This document shows positions 11,029 to 22,399 of a DNA stretch of 64,000 nt, piece by piece. The notes under the pieces are model-generated. The model saw only the letters and a list, made by a program, of their open reading frames with translations, was not told where the DNA came from and did no database searches. The stretch is taken from NCBI GenBank assembly GCA_018340375.1, contig JAFFJZ010000031.1, positions 434,001 through 498,000 of the forward strand, given 5' to 3'. Within the stretch, counting starts at the first letter, position 1, and every line of letters begins with the position of its first letter. Both the position numbers and the translations under genes were made by a program. Source of the DNA: Gonatopus flavifemur (Eukaryota; Arthropoda; Insecta; Hymenoptera; Dryinidae).

Positions 11029-11459
11029 GTGGAATTGTTGGGATCATTGCACACTTTCTGCAGGTAACAATACCATTCTTTTATCGTGTTCCATTATTTG
11101 ATAAATCAGTTATTGGATGAGGTAATTAATTTCCTAATAGAGGAGTGATCAAGAATGGTGAAAAATTGTCAACAGTCTGAGGAGTCAAACGTTTTTGATG
11201 TTTCCAATCTCCCCTTCGACGTGCTATACGATGTAGAATTTATCTGGCTAAATGTTGTATTTGTGCTCGATCTCGAGGATTTTTGAATATCACTATGTAA
11301 TTTGCATTCAATGAGATATCTCGTTGTCCGCGATGATGGAATATATATAAAAACCATGATGGAATATATAAAAACTACTCTGAGATTCTGATGATGACTA
11401 CCTTTAGTGAAGAGATCAATAACATTTTTGCTGTGTTGTTAACGAAACTAGCGGTCGTT
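11029..11459. other. Noncoding stretch with TATA-like tracts
   Basis: No gene recognised. Near 11336-11372 a short duplicated tract GATGGAATATATA(TA)AAAAC appears twice, 26 bp apart. It could be a core promoter or simply a short tandem duplication. Confidence 0.3.
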
Positions 11460-11970
11460 ATCAGGATATTCCATTGAATCCACCATTCAGACAAGATACT
11501 CACGATTGAGTCCAAATTTTCTTCCTAAATTTTTCTTCTCTTGTCACCGGAAATCAGAATAATCTATCATATCCACACTTGAGAGAAGATACTCGCGATC
11601 AAGTCGCAATTACGTCACCATATTAATTCTTCCCTGTAAATTGCACGCATTATCGCTATCAGAATCTCCTATTCATATTTCAATTGGGGCAGAATACTCG
11701 TGATTCATCTCAAATCTCTCTCATGAACGACACTTCGGATCGTTATCAGAATTGGAACAGAATACTCATGATATGTCTTTTTTCTATCGACGATATTCTT
11801 GATAATTATCAGAATCCAGATAATATACCCGTGATAGATGTCAAACCTTTTGTATTCATGATGCTCGCAATCGGTATCAGAATATTGAAACAATATACTC
11901 GTGATATGCCTCAAACTTTGTTGATCAATGATACTCGCGATCGTTATCAGTATTGGAGTAGAATACTTGT
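11460..11970. repeat. Degenerate minisatellite (TATCAGAAT / ATACTCGTGAT units)
   Basis: Irregular units of about 60-90 bp carry TATCAGAATNNNGAANCAGAATACTCGTGATAT-like blocks (near 11657, 11744, 11805, 11874 and 11945), with traces up to about 12350 beyond a MITE. A 165-codon open frame at 11684-12181 is a by-product of the repeat (two DTSDRYQNWNRIL-like segments) and is not called as a gene. Confidence 0.6.
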
Positions 11971-12279
11971 GCACTCAGAGAAAAAAAAGTTGCTGAAACA
12001 GCGAACCTCGAGAATTTGCTTTGCTGACATGGCAAAACTTGTTGCCGAATTGACAAAAAATTTCTTATTACAGCAAAAATCTTGCTTCTACAACAAGCGT
12101 TTGTCATTCAGCAATCCGGAATTGTATATTCACAGACGGCCAGAAAATGTTGCTGAATCAGCGACTGTTCTACTGGAATAGCAATATTTCTGCTGTAATA
12201 CCAACAGTATCGCTAATTCTGCGAAGCAGATTTTTCGGAATCGCTTTTTCAGCAAGAATTCTTCTCTGCATGTGATATG
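11971..12279. mobile_element. Short nonautonomous element (CACTCAGAG ends)
   Basis: An imperfect inverted repeat pairs CACTCAGAGAAAAAAAAGTT with the complement of the right end (TTCTTGCTGAAAAAGCGA region). Joining the flanks gives a continuous minisatellite unit (CTTGTG followed by ATATGCC), so it inserted into the array. No coding capacity. Ends resemble the CACTGAG-type MITEs at 19254 and 34735. Confidence 0.5.
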
Positions 12280-12349
12280 CCCCTAACTCCTCATGTTGAA
12301 AATCCTTGTCATCGTTATCATGATATCGCATTTATATTCCCTTCAGAAT

Positions 12350-13339
12350 AAGATATTCATAATCATTCCTATGATTTGAAGCGGTATTCTGATCTACAAT
12401 TTTGGAAGAACCCCATTCTGTTCTTTTTGCATATTTTCCAAATTCAAACTTTTGAGGACATGTTTTCAGGAAGATTTTGTGAGGAAATGTGAGTACAATG
12501 TACCATTGTCACACTCACGCTGTGAGAAGTCCGACTGAATGTCGCTGCATCTTACTTGAAAAATCTACTGCAATTCAGTCTTTCCGATTCTGTCAACATT
12601 TGTTTTCAGGGCTTAGTTCCAGATGGAACAGGGCTAGTTTTGGCTGCATCTTGGAATGAACTCACATCCGGAATCAAAGCAAGGTTCACTCTTTATTGTG
12701 TGGACTGTTGGAAATCGTGCTGGAATCTTCAAACGCGTTTCTCTCGAAACTACTTCTTTCGAAACGGTGTGCATGATATCTCGAGTTCCACTCAACCAAT
12801 TCACTTGAAATTTGACACAGAGCTGCGTTATCCATAGCAGTATCGTACTATGAGGAGGTGTTTGAAAAATTCGTTTGGTTTTTTCCTTCAAATCCTGAAA
12901 AGCGGAAAAAACAGGGAGAAAACATTTTTTTTTAACTGCCGCCATTTTGTAAGAAAAATTCTTCTACCAAAACCTCTTCGTAGCACGATAGCCACATCCT
13001 TCTCACTTAGGAATCCACAGAAGGAATGTTTTTTAGTCTACTAGGTGGACTGGAATCCTGCACACCAGGTCACGACAACTTTTTGTGAGGCCCCACTTTG
13101 CCGGTCTGCAGTTTTCGCAATTTTCATTTCTTTCCCAATATTCCTGATGTTTTATAATCTCCAGATGTCAATGAATGACTAGTGAAGGAGTGGATACTGA
13201 GAATATTAATTGGATTATTTTCATGGCGTCCAGAAAAACATCTAAAATTCCGGGTGTCCGAACCAGAATGCCCCCTCAATCTGGGGACAAATGTTCCGGG
13301 AACATCAATTTGATTCCCCTGCTCATTCCAAGAAACATA
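12350..13339. other. Stretch with no recognised gene
   Basis: Only short open frames without recognisable domains are present (for example 12634-12945 on the minus strand). I see no repeat structure that I can define. Confidence 0.3.
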
Positions 13340-14401
13340 CAGGGTGGTCCATTCAGAGTGATAGAGTCAAATATCTTGGAAACTAGTGCAGATGGAAAAA
13401 AATGTTCCAGATGAAAAGTTTAGGGTTCTGAAGGGGAAGTATGAGGCTGACCTTGAAAAATCCCTCAGAGGTCACTTTGAAGGTCATTCATGGGTCAAGA
13501 TGGTTCTTTTGAATGAGACTCTCATTTTTTTACCATGGCATGGGAAAGCTGGTTTCAAACCCTTCACGAAACACTGGTCATGGGCCCCTTTCCGCCCATT
13601 GGGATGCAAGGTATAGACCGTTGAAGTTATTGATGAACTACTCTCAGCGCTACCCAGGAACGACGACGTGAACGTGGTAGTTCTCTGTTCCCTCCGGAGT
13701 CCCTGATTATTGTGAGTTCCCTTGCCTCTCACATAAGGGGTGCTTGATGCTGTCACAATAATTGCTCGAAGTTACCTCCCTCTGCCTGGATACATATTCC
13801 TGGTATGTTGGCACAAATAGTGCGGATGCGATCGATCATGCCCTCCTTCATTTACAAAAAAACTTCCGAATTTTTATGGTGAATCTACGAAGAAATTTTT
13901 TACAGTGTAACTGTCTTTGGTGAATTCTCTGTGAGCTCGAAGGATATTTGTATCCGTTCGGATGTGCATCCTAATCGACGTTCTGTGGTATGGTCAATAC
14001 CTCCGATGTTTCCAGCAACCTTTCAACAATTTTTCGAAGTCGATACTCATTTATAACTCTCATTGAATCAAATGGAATAATTTATTCGATTTGAAACGCA
14101 ATAATCGTAATAAATCGTACACATTACTGCCAACCATAATAAGCAGAGACTCAGTGTTCCCGTTTGTTTATGTTTACGTGTTTTTTTTGCGATGAAATTA
14201 ATTCTAATCTGCATTGAAATCAGTTCCGATCTTCGAAGAAAAGCGATGAATGAGAGTACATAAACGAACAGAAACATCGAATTCCTGTTTATCATGGTTG
14301 GTTATGTGGATGATTCCGGAAAGAGGTGATCATTCCAACACTGGTTCTAAACCGAGACTATCACAATCGTTCTTCTCCTTTGCATATCCAATCATCTCAT
14401 C

Positions 14402-16738
14402 ATCATCATGAAGTAATCAGTCTTACGACTGGTTTGATGGAACCCTCCACTCCTGTCTATTATCCGCCAAACGTTTAATTTCTGAATATCTACTACATCC
14501 CTTGTCTTGTAGGATTTGCTTCATATAACTTGCTCCAGGTCTACCTTTACCAGTTTTACCATCCATTTTCCCTCCCAATATTGTTTTCAATGAACTCCCA
14601 TGCCGTAATGTGTGTCCTATAAGATTGCTTCTCCTTTTTACGATGTGTTTCAAAACATTTCTTCCATTTATCCGCTCAAGTACTCCTTCATTTTTGACTA
14701 TGTCTATCCATTTTATTCTGAGCATCCTCCTATAACACCACATTTCGAAAGCTTCGAGTCTTCGTTGATCAGTTTTCCCCATTGTCCAAGTTTCGCAACC
14801 ATATAATGCTGGGCTCCAAACATAACTTTTCAAGGATTTCTCCCTTACTTCCAAGCTTATATTTTTTGAGCATAATAACTGTTCCTTTTGGTGAAAAGCC
14901 TGTTTCCCTTGTGCTATTCTTGCTCTTATATCTCTTTCGCTTTTGCCGTTTTCTCTAATTATGCTCCTTAGATATTTGAATTCTTCCACTTGTTCCATTG
15001 TCTCGGTATTCATTTTGATTTCCGTTCTCCTAGCTGTTTTCGCTGCTGTACACATCATGAATTTTGTTTTGTCTTCATTCATATTCATACAATAGTTTTC
15101 CAATGATATTGTTCTCACGATGTTGAGAATATTTTCTAACCCAGTGCTACTCGTGGCAAGTATAGCTATGTCATCCGCGAATCTCAACATACTTATATTT
15201 TCTCCCTGAATCTGTAATTTCGATTGAATTTCCTCCTTCACTCCGTTCATTGCTTCTTCTATACATAAATTGAAAATCAGTGGCGATAATGAGCATCCTT
15301 GTCTCACCCCTCTCCTTATTTGTGCTTCTCCTTCCTGACCCTCTATGTCTATTATTGCACTTTGATTCTTATATAATTGGTATATTATTCTTCCATCTTT
15401 TTAATTTATCCCCACCTTCTTCAGGATCGCAAACATCTTCTCCCAGTCCACATTATCGAAAGCCTTCTGTATATCTAAAAAACCTAGTACACAGATTCCT
15501 TCAGTGCTATCCTTTTCTCTATTACTGTCCCAAGTGCTAAAATTGCTTCTCGCGTTCCCCTATTTTTTCTGAAACCAAACTGATCTTCTGCCAATCTGCT
15601 CTCTATTTTATCTCCCATCCTCCTGTATATAATTTCGGTCAGTAATTTCGAAGCATGTGAAGTGATCGTTCTGTAGTTCTCGCACTTTTCTGCCCCTTGT
15701 TCTTTCGGGATAGCGACAATTTTAAGCTCTTGGAAATCTTCGGGTACTTCTCCTTTTTCGTACATGTCTCTTATCAATCCAAACAGTGCGTCACGAGTTC
15801 CTTCAATATCGAATCTCCCAATTCTTCCTCATCTACATCCTCCTCTCTCTCCAAAAGTGCTATATCATCGTTTCCTCTATACAAGTCTTCCAAATGATTG
15901 ATCCACTGTTCTATTTCCTCTTCCGTTTTTATCAATTGTCGTCCTACAGAGTTTCTAATCTTATTGCTTCTAGATTTCATTCGTCCGGAAAATCCTTTAA
16001 TAATCCTATATGCTCCATCTATTCCCCCTGAATGGAATCTTATTTCTACTTCCTGACATTTCTCTTCTAACCACTGTTCTTTTGCTCTCCTTGATTCTCT
16101 TATTATTTTATTTCCCAATGATTTGTATCGTTCCTGCCCTTCTTGACTATCATTATTCTTGTATTTTTCTCTTTCATTTATCAATTCTAAAATTTCTCCC
16201 GTTATCCATGGGTTTTTAGATTCTACTCCATTATTCTCCAAAATCTTATCTGCACATTCTCTTATATTCCCCTTCATCTTTGTCCATCTCCTCTCTATTC
16301 CCAAGTCTTTCTCTTTCTGATCTCCCAATTCTTCATCCAACATTTTCTCGAATGCCTCATGTGTTTGTTTTTGCTCGAGGTTCTTCAAATTCCATCTTTT
16401 CTGCGTTTTCCTTTTCATCATCAACATTTCATCATCAACATATGATGATCACTATCCATATCTGCACTGGGATAAGTTTTACAGTTTTCCACTTGGTTTC
16501 TAAATCTCTGTTTCACTAATATATAATCAATTTGGTATCTTGCTGTACCCCCTGGCATTTTCCAAGTGTAGATTCTTCTTGGATGATTTTCAAATAAAGT
16601 GTTCGTGATAACCATCTTATGATTCCCACAAAATTCGACTACACGTTGTCCCCTATCGTTCCTCGTCCCTAACGCAAAATCTCCTATTATGTTGTCCTCT
16701 TTTCCTTGTCCTACTACCGCATTCCAATGTATTTTAAT
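14402..16738 (-). mobile_element. RTE-like LINE, second copy
   Basis: Same family as the 7.6-9.6 kb copy, in reverse orientation. The (CAT)n tail is at about 14397-14410 and the 5' end at about 16738. It reaches further 5' than the first copy and includes part of the endonuclease. Its left and right borders lie inside the fold-back DD41D element, so it is the younger insertion. I could not define a target duplication. Confidence 0.7.
14423..16735 (-). pseudogene. LINE endonuclease/reverse transcriptase, broken
   Basis: From the 5' side on the minus strand: the end of an AP-type endonuclease (IIGDFALGTRNDRG, then RIYTW, ARYQIDYILVKQRFRN and the C-terminal ADMDSDHH signature), a linker, and the RT domain with NYRTIT, DQFGFRKNRGTREA and RQGCSLSPLIFNL (14423-15307, with FADD). 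Lesions include a deletion near 15780-15812 that removes the segment corresponding to KAPGIDGISADLI of the other copy, and frameshifts around 15370-15490 and 16421-16430. The SDHH motif shows that this family uses an APE-like nuclease. The product is inactive here. Confidence 0.75.
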
Positions 16739-17557
16739 GAGTATTCAAGGCCCGACCAACAACGAGGGAGGACATGATCGATCGCATCCGCACTGTTTGT
16801 GCCAACATACCGCGATCAGTGCTCCTGAAGACAGTCACAAATTTTCGGCGGAGACTGGGATTATGTATCCAGGCAGAGGAGGGTAACCTCGAGCAATTAT
16901 TGTAACAGCATCAAGCACTCCTCATGTGAGAGACAAGGGGACTCACAATAATCAAGCACCCCACATGCGAGAGGCGAGGGGACCCACAATAATCAAGCAC
17001 TCCAGAAGGAACAGAGAACTACGACGTTCACGTCGTCGTTCCTGGGTAGCGCTGAGAGTAGTTCATCAATAACTTCAACGGTCTATACCTTGCATCCAAA
17101 TGGGCGGGAAGGGGCTCATGACCAGTGTTTCGTGAAGGGTTTGAAACCAGCTTTCCCATGCCATGATAAAAAAATGGGAGTCTCATTCAAAAGAACCATC
17201 TTGACCCATGAATGACCTTCAAAATGACCTCTGAGGGATTTTCCAAGGTCAGCATCATACTTCCCCTTCAGAATCCAAACTTTTCATTTGGAACATGTTT
17301 TCTATCTCCACTAGTTTCCGAGATATTTGACTATATCACTTCAAATGAACCACCCTGTATAAATGGAGCATTCACACTCATGATCCATATTCTCATCTTC
17401 TGGGACTGATCATGTCAATGACCCTGGATTATAATTGAGTCGATCATTTATTTTCTCATCCTAGGGATCCGTATCGTAAGAGAAATATCACATAACAAAC
17501 AAGAACCTTGAGGATGCGAGTCTTCGGCGACTACCTCATGAATGTTTAATTTATATA

Positions 17558-18210
17558 CAGTGAGTTGCCAAATTATTAGGCCTTAGTTGAGATTACTGAG
17601 ATTACTTCAAAGTTGAATATCTCAGTGGGGAATGATCATGGAGAAACAATTGAAAACGCCATTCCAAAACCGAAGTCTACTCTTTGAGCATCATTCAACT
17701 CCTCCTGTCTCTCCAACAGCCTACATCGGACTGCCTACATAGCAAAAATGTCTCAGTAATGTCTCCAGGATATCCTATCGATTCCACAATGTGTCCAGAA
17801 TGTTGCAGAATATTCTGAAGATATGACTGAGAGATTTGTGCTATGTGGGTAAGTATGAACATTCATGCCGATATTGTAACATGTGGAGCTCGCAGGGGAA
17901 ATAGAGAGAAGCGACAGAAAAATGTCTGGCGACCAGTGGTAATACTGTACGGGCTGTGTTTCCATGTTCCGATTTCCTTGTGAGCTCCATCTGTTTCAAA
18001 AAATCAGAAATTTCCGGTGGAGATGCTCATATTTGACCCGACGTAGGTTGTTAGATAGACAAGAAAGGTCAAATGATGCTCAAACAGTAAAATTTTCCCT
18101 TGGATTCCCATGTTTGATTGTCCCTTTACGATAATTTTCCACTGAAGTATGCAACTTTGGAGTGATCTCAGTGATCTCAACTGTGCCCTCATAATTTGGC
18201 AGCCCCCTGG
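17558..18210. mobile_element. Tc1-like nonautonomous element
   Basis: Left end CAGTGAGTTGCCAAATTATT follows TATATA. The right end is the degenerate complement (AATTTGGCAGCC). The arms match over roughly 190 bp, sharing TTGAGATNACTGAGATNACT and TTTGAGCATCATT blocks. No transposase is present. The terminus resembles Tc1-type ends, which is the basis for the family call. Confidence 0.6.
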
Positions 18211-18354
18211 ATCTTTCATTTTTTGTGTATTTTTGACATTGTAATCATATCGATTCCATGAATGAATGAACTGTAATTTAAGTATACCTGATTCTAATGA
18301 TTTATTACAAATACGCCTACCTAAAAATGTCTCCCCCCCCCCTGGAACTTATAT

Positions 18355-18512
18355 CCCTAGCAGAAATGGTTCAGTAATTCAGGAGTTTGTAACGCCTGAA
18401 CTAACGAAAAACCAGAGACTGGTGAGTGCCTCGTGAGTATTCAACGAGTCAACTAGTTTTGCGCTAGTGCAAGCGTCACAAACTCGTGAATAATCAAACT
18501 TTTCTACCAGGG
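18355..18512. mobile_element. 158-bp MITE with TATAT target duplication
   Basis: Imperfect terminal inverted repeats of about 40 bp start CCCTAGCAGAAA on the left and pair with the right-hand TTTCTACCAGGG. TATAT flanks both sides (18350-18354 and 18513-18517). No coding potential. Superfamily unassigned. Confidence 0.6.
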
Positions 18513-18901
18513 TATATATGTCTTCCAACCCTCGTCATTCGACATTCAATCCGGGAACTATATTTAGGGGGTGTTGAATGATCGACTTATCAAATTCTCC
18601 ATCCAGTTATCCACTGTTCCGAAGAGATTTTATTCAATTTCAATCGAAACCCGGACCCAACAAATTGCAAATCAAGAAACTCAAAAAAATCACTCATATG
18701 AAATATACATCAGTTCATTGTGAGGTAAGTTTCTAATCGTTGAATTGAATGTATCTTTCAAATAAGTAGACAGAACGTCTTCGATTGAAGAATCTACTTC
18801 ATATAACGTCGGTCACATGATGAAACGTAACAAGTCACGCTTTTGAATAATCGTTATCCCTTATGATACTAGCAGTCACCGGCGCGCGCTCCGCGCGCGC
18901 G

Positions 18902-19067
18902 CAGTGATGCCAGCGTTTGGTCGACCGAGTCGATTTTCTCTCTCCATCACATCTGTCTGTATAGGAATATCACGCACACAATCAAACCTCCGACAAAAGA
19001 AATTTGATTGTATACAGCGTGATGGAGGGGGAAAATCGACTCGGTCGACCAAATGCTGGCATCACTG
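18902..19067. mobile_element. 166-bp hAT-type MITE
   Basis: Near-perfect terminal repeats CAGTGATGCCAGCGTTTGGT and its complement, extending about 37 bp each side. Flanked by CGCGCGCG (18894-18901) and CGCGCGGA (19068-19075), an imperfect 8-bp target duplication. CAG..CTG ends and an 8-bp duplication are hAT traits. It sits in a short CG-alternating tract. The first 12 bases of its ends match the MITE at 29580-29793. Confidence 0.7.
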
Positions 19068-19141
19068 CGCGCGGATTCCATTTTCTCCATCGCTAGTCAC
19101 TCCCCAAGTCTCTATTACATGCGTGCATTTGCTGCATGAGA

Positions 19142-19203
19142 CTTCATTAGATGGAAGAGGAGGCAACACGTTTCCCCCTAGGGCTTCCTCCTTCATCTAA
19201 TGA
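19142..19203. repeat. Short inverted repeat (hairpin)
   Basis: TCATTAGATGGAAGAGGAGG pairs with the complement of CCTCCTTCATCTAATGA across a loop of about 20 bases. It may be a small MITE remnant or a structured RNA. The sequence alone cannot decide. Confidence 0.45.
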
Positions 19204-19438
19204 CATCGTATGCGGCGACTGCACTCGTGTAATTTTACTTTAAATCATAAAATACACTGACAGAAAAACGACGTGTTTGGAAATAACCAGGCCATTCATG
19301 GTCGTAAGAACTTGCAATCTGGTCCTGTTCACCAGAAAATGTGATGTGACGTTCAGAAAAAGCGGTTGAAGCCAAAATCAACCACACAATCTGGTTACTA
19401 CACCAAGGAGAAGAATGTGGTTTCTCTAACTTAGAGTA

Positions 19439-20761
19439 CGAGGTGTGTTCAAAAAGTAAGGTGACTTTGTATTTTTAAGAAAAAATATTTATTTATTTAT
19501 CAATATTTATGTTGTCCCCTTCAGAGTAATCCCCCTCAGATACAATACACTTATGCCAACGGTTTTTCCAATCCTCAAAGCACTTCTCATAAGCACTTTT
19601 CGGTATAGCCTTGAGCTCTTCCAGCGATGCAGTCTTTATCTCTTCAATCGTTGCAAATCTCCGTCCTTTCATAGGTCTCTTTAGTTTTGGGAACAAGAAA
19701 AAGTCACATGGGGCCAAATCCGGTGAATATGGTGGCTGAGGCATGATTGTGGTGTTGTTTTTGGCCAAAAAATCTCTCACAAGCAAAGATGAGTGAGCAG
19801 GGGCATTATCGTGATGCAAAAGCCATGAATTATTTTTCCACAATTCTGGACGTTTTCTTCGTATTGCTTCTCGCAAACGGCGCATAACTTCAAGATAATA
19901 CTGTTTATTGACCGTACGACCATATGGTAAGAACTCCTGATGCACCACGCCATGGTAATCGAAGAAAACAGTGAGCAAAACTTTGACATTCCATCGAACT
20001 TGGCGTGCTTTTTTCGGTCTTGGCTCATCTGGGGTCTTCCATTGGGACGATTGGATTTTGGTTTCGACATCATAACCATATACCCATGATTCGTCACCAG
20101 TTATGACCCTTTTGAGTAAATCTGGGTCGTCGTTGACGTCATTCAACAGTTCTTGAGCGATGCTCATGCGACGGTTCTTTTGGTCAAAATTTAGCAATTT
20201 CAGAACAAACTTCGCTGACACACGTCTCATGCCCGAAACGTTAGAAAAAATGTCATGGCACGAGCCAAGCGATAAACCAACATCCTCAGCAACTTCTCTG
20301 ATAGTGATTCGACGATTTTCCAAAACAATTTTCTCCACTACTTGAACGTTTTCATCAGTTGTTGACGTGCTTGGGCGTCCAGAGCGAGGCTCGTCATTGG
20401 CATCTTCCCGGCCATCTTGGAAGAGTTTGTACCACTTGTAAACGTTTTTTTTTACTCAGAACAGTTTCACCGTATGCTACTGTCAACAATTTAAGTGTTT
20501 CGGAGCACTTTATTTTATTTTCTACACAAAATTTGATGCAAATCCTTTGATCCATATTTTTCGATAGCAAGAAATCGCCGACCACACAAAACACTTATAA
20601 CCTTTACGCCTCTCACAACCGAACAAAAAATGCTATACACTTGAAACTTGGTACAGATGTTCGGGAAGAGTGTGCCGACATAACAAAACAAAAAAATCGA
20701 TAATCGAAAGTACGTTGCCTGCGAAATTTGAAAAGTCACCTTACTTTTTGAACACACCTCG
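19439..20761 (-). mobile_element. mariner element (DD34D), 1323 bp
   Basis: Terminal inverted repeats CGAGGTGTGTTCAAAAAGTA and its complement, with TA at 19437-19438 and 20762-20763. It contains one minus-strand transposase gene. Length and layout match complete mariner elements. The single defect I see is the frameshift in the coding region, so it is young but inactive in itself. Confidence 0.9.
19493..20555 (-). pseudogene. mariner transposase, one frameshift
   Basis: About 350 codons starting at the MDQRICIKF methionine near 20555. The N-terminal helix-turn-helix part is followed by a WYKLF and GRPSTST linker, then the catalytic domain. Catalytic Asp residues are in VITGDESWVY, HHDNAPAH and YSPDLAPCD. 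The spacing between the second and third is 34 residues (DD34D). The frame changes in the nine-T run at 20445-20453, between the LTVAYGETVLSK and NVYKWYKLF segments. A one-base length change there would be enough to explain it, and a sequencing error in the homopolymer is possible. The protein would cut and paste the element at TA sites. Confidence 0.88.
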
Positions 20762-20886
20762 TATGTAGTTATTTTTGGCTTCAAACAGTTTTTCTGGACG
20801 TTATGATTATATTTCCTGGCGAATAGATCCAAATGTCAAGTTATTGCAACCAAAATGTTCCAACCAGTTCATTTTTCTCCCAGTGT

Positions 20887-22027
20887 AGTTGTTGTGATTG
20901 TTTCGCATCAATCTTGCATATTTGCAATGATTTTTCAACACCATAACAAAATTTCTTTTGGAAATTCAAGAAGTTTCACTGCAATTCTTTACAGTCAACT
21001 GTTTTTTGATTCTCTGATAAATTCCACTGAAAACTCATGAGAAAAATGACTGTGAGAAATTATCTTCACATTTTCTACGTTTTCACAAGAAAATTGTTCA
21101 TAGGAAAGACAGGGAAAATACGACGTGAGTATATTTTATGCTGTTTTATTAACTTCTGTGGAGAGCGTCAACGTAATGCGGAGTAAATGCTTCAAATAGT
21201 GAATATTTTGTCATTCGTAGGGAAAGATTATCATTGCACAAAGAATATTCAGTCAAGATGGATTTATATTGATGAAAGATTTTCAGTTGCTGAGAATGTA
21301 CACTTGGTATCCGCAAGTTTGGAACAATAAGGTGTGTATTCTTGAAAGATGTATTCCTGTCGCATTCTCAATAATGAAAAAAAAAATTAAAAAAATATTT
21401 AAGAAATAAAAAAATAATGAGGAGATAATAATGAATGATGAAGATAATAGTAGATAATTCCATAAAACCTTCATATGATTCAATGAAAATTTGATAAAAT
21501 TCATATGGAACCCTGTTGACAGTACTATCGATCACCATTACTAATTTTTCATTCTACCCATTTTCCCTTGAGATCCTCGCCATTGATGAATGAGTTCCTC
21601 ACAATTGACCAGTAATTTGACCTGTTTTTTTATAACAGTTGAAACAATTCTTATTAATTTTGTTCAGATTTTTGTGTGTTTCAAAACAATGTTCGCTAAC
21701 AAATTGCTATGGACATAGCTTTATAAATGAATCAGTTATCAAAATCGACAGGTTAGGAAGAATTGGTTGTGAATTCTGATTATGGTAGGAATTGCTCTGT
21801 AGATTCCATCTGATTCGAATCAGTAGATTCCAGAGTATGCTGAAGTGGAATAAAAATTACGGAATAATGTCTGCCTCAATAATTCAAGAAGAAAAAATTT
21901 GTCCATCGGATATGTTTTTGCAGATCGATTTTCTCACCAAAATGCAAGCGATGTCACATATTGACATTGAAATACAAAACTGAACGATTTTGAATGAACC
22001 AGTTCACGAATATCGATCAAAATCACA
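20887..22027. other. Noncoding, A/T-rich stretch
   Basis: No gene found. It includes an A-rich, low-complexity run at about 21375-21420 and otherwise unremarkable AT-rich sequence. Confidence 0.4.
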
Positions 22028-22399
22028 CACAGTCGTTATTACAGTCGGTATTACAGTCGTTAATGCGAGTCTCCGTGTTTTAATTCTTTTTGGTGTGTTT
22101 CAATAATCTTCACTAAGTGCGATGTGCATGTACTTTCTCCACTGATACTGATCTTCTTTTTTTTCATATATATGAATCTGCAGTGAATTTTATTCTATAT
22201 TTAAACAGTGTTATTAACTCTTGCATTCTCTCAAACGATCCCTTGCCTTTATATTATATCGATATACTTTGTTTACGTTCCGCCACGTGAGTGTATTGGT
22301 CCGTTTTTACCCATATACAGTCTGTGTGTGTACCACTTTCGTTGTGCCAGTGTTCTCAATATCTTCTTCTTCGTTCACTATCCTTTCATATTTCTGAGG

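Larger units (their letters stand above)
13340..17357. mobile_element. Fold-back derivative of a DD41D Tc1/mariner element
   Basis: Begins CAGGGTGGTCCATT and ends with the complementary AATGAACCACCCTG, flanked by TA at 13338-13339 and 17358-17359. The arms are inverted copies of over 500 bp (13340-13860 and 16750-17357), carrying several AGGTCA/TGACCT half-sites. Both arms contain the 3' end of a transposase gene. The right arm encodes RPTTREDMIDRIRTVCANIP and FRRRLGLCIQAEEG on the plus strand (about 16748-16897). The left arm holds a shorter copy on the minus strand (about 13755-13850) with an internal deletion. The catalytic core is missing, so the element is nonautonomous. The LINE at 14402-16738 fills its centre. 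Confidence 0.75.
19254..20886. mobile_element. TA-flanked MITE interrupted by mariner
   Basis: Left end ACACTGACAGAAAAACG pairs with the right end CATTTTTCTCCCAGTGT. With TIRs taken as CACTG..CAGTG, TA flanks both sides. The original element was about 310 bp: 19254-19438 plus 20762-20886. The central match GCTTCAA/TTGAAGC also pairs across the mariner insertion, which confirms that the two halves belong together. Confidence 0.6.

Noticed and set aside
11684..12181. 165-codon plus-strand ORF
   Set aside because: It follows the minisatellite units and runs into a MITE; composition and repeated segments show no protein domain.
12634..12945. 103-codon minus-strand ORF as a gene
   Set aside because: No recognisable domain, no conserved neighbour, and length is within chance expectation.
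18886..18901. CG-alternating tract as a CpG island
   Set aside because: It is only about 16 bases long and borders a hAT MITE target site.
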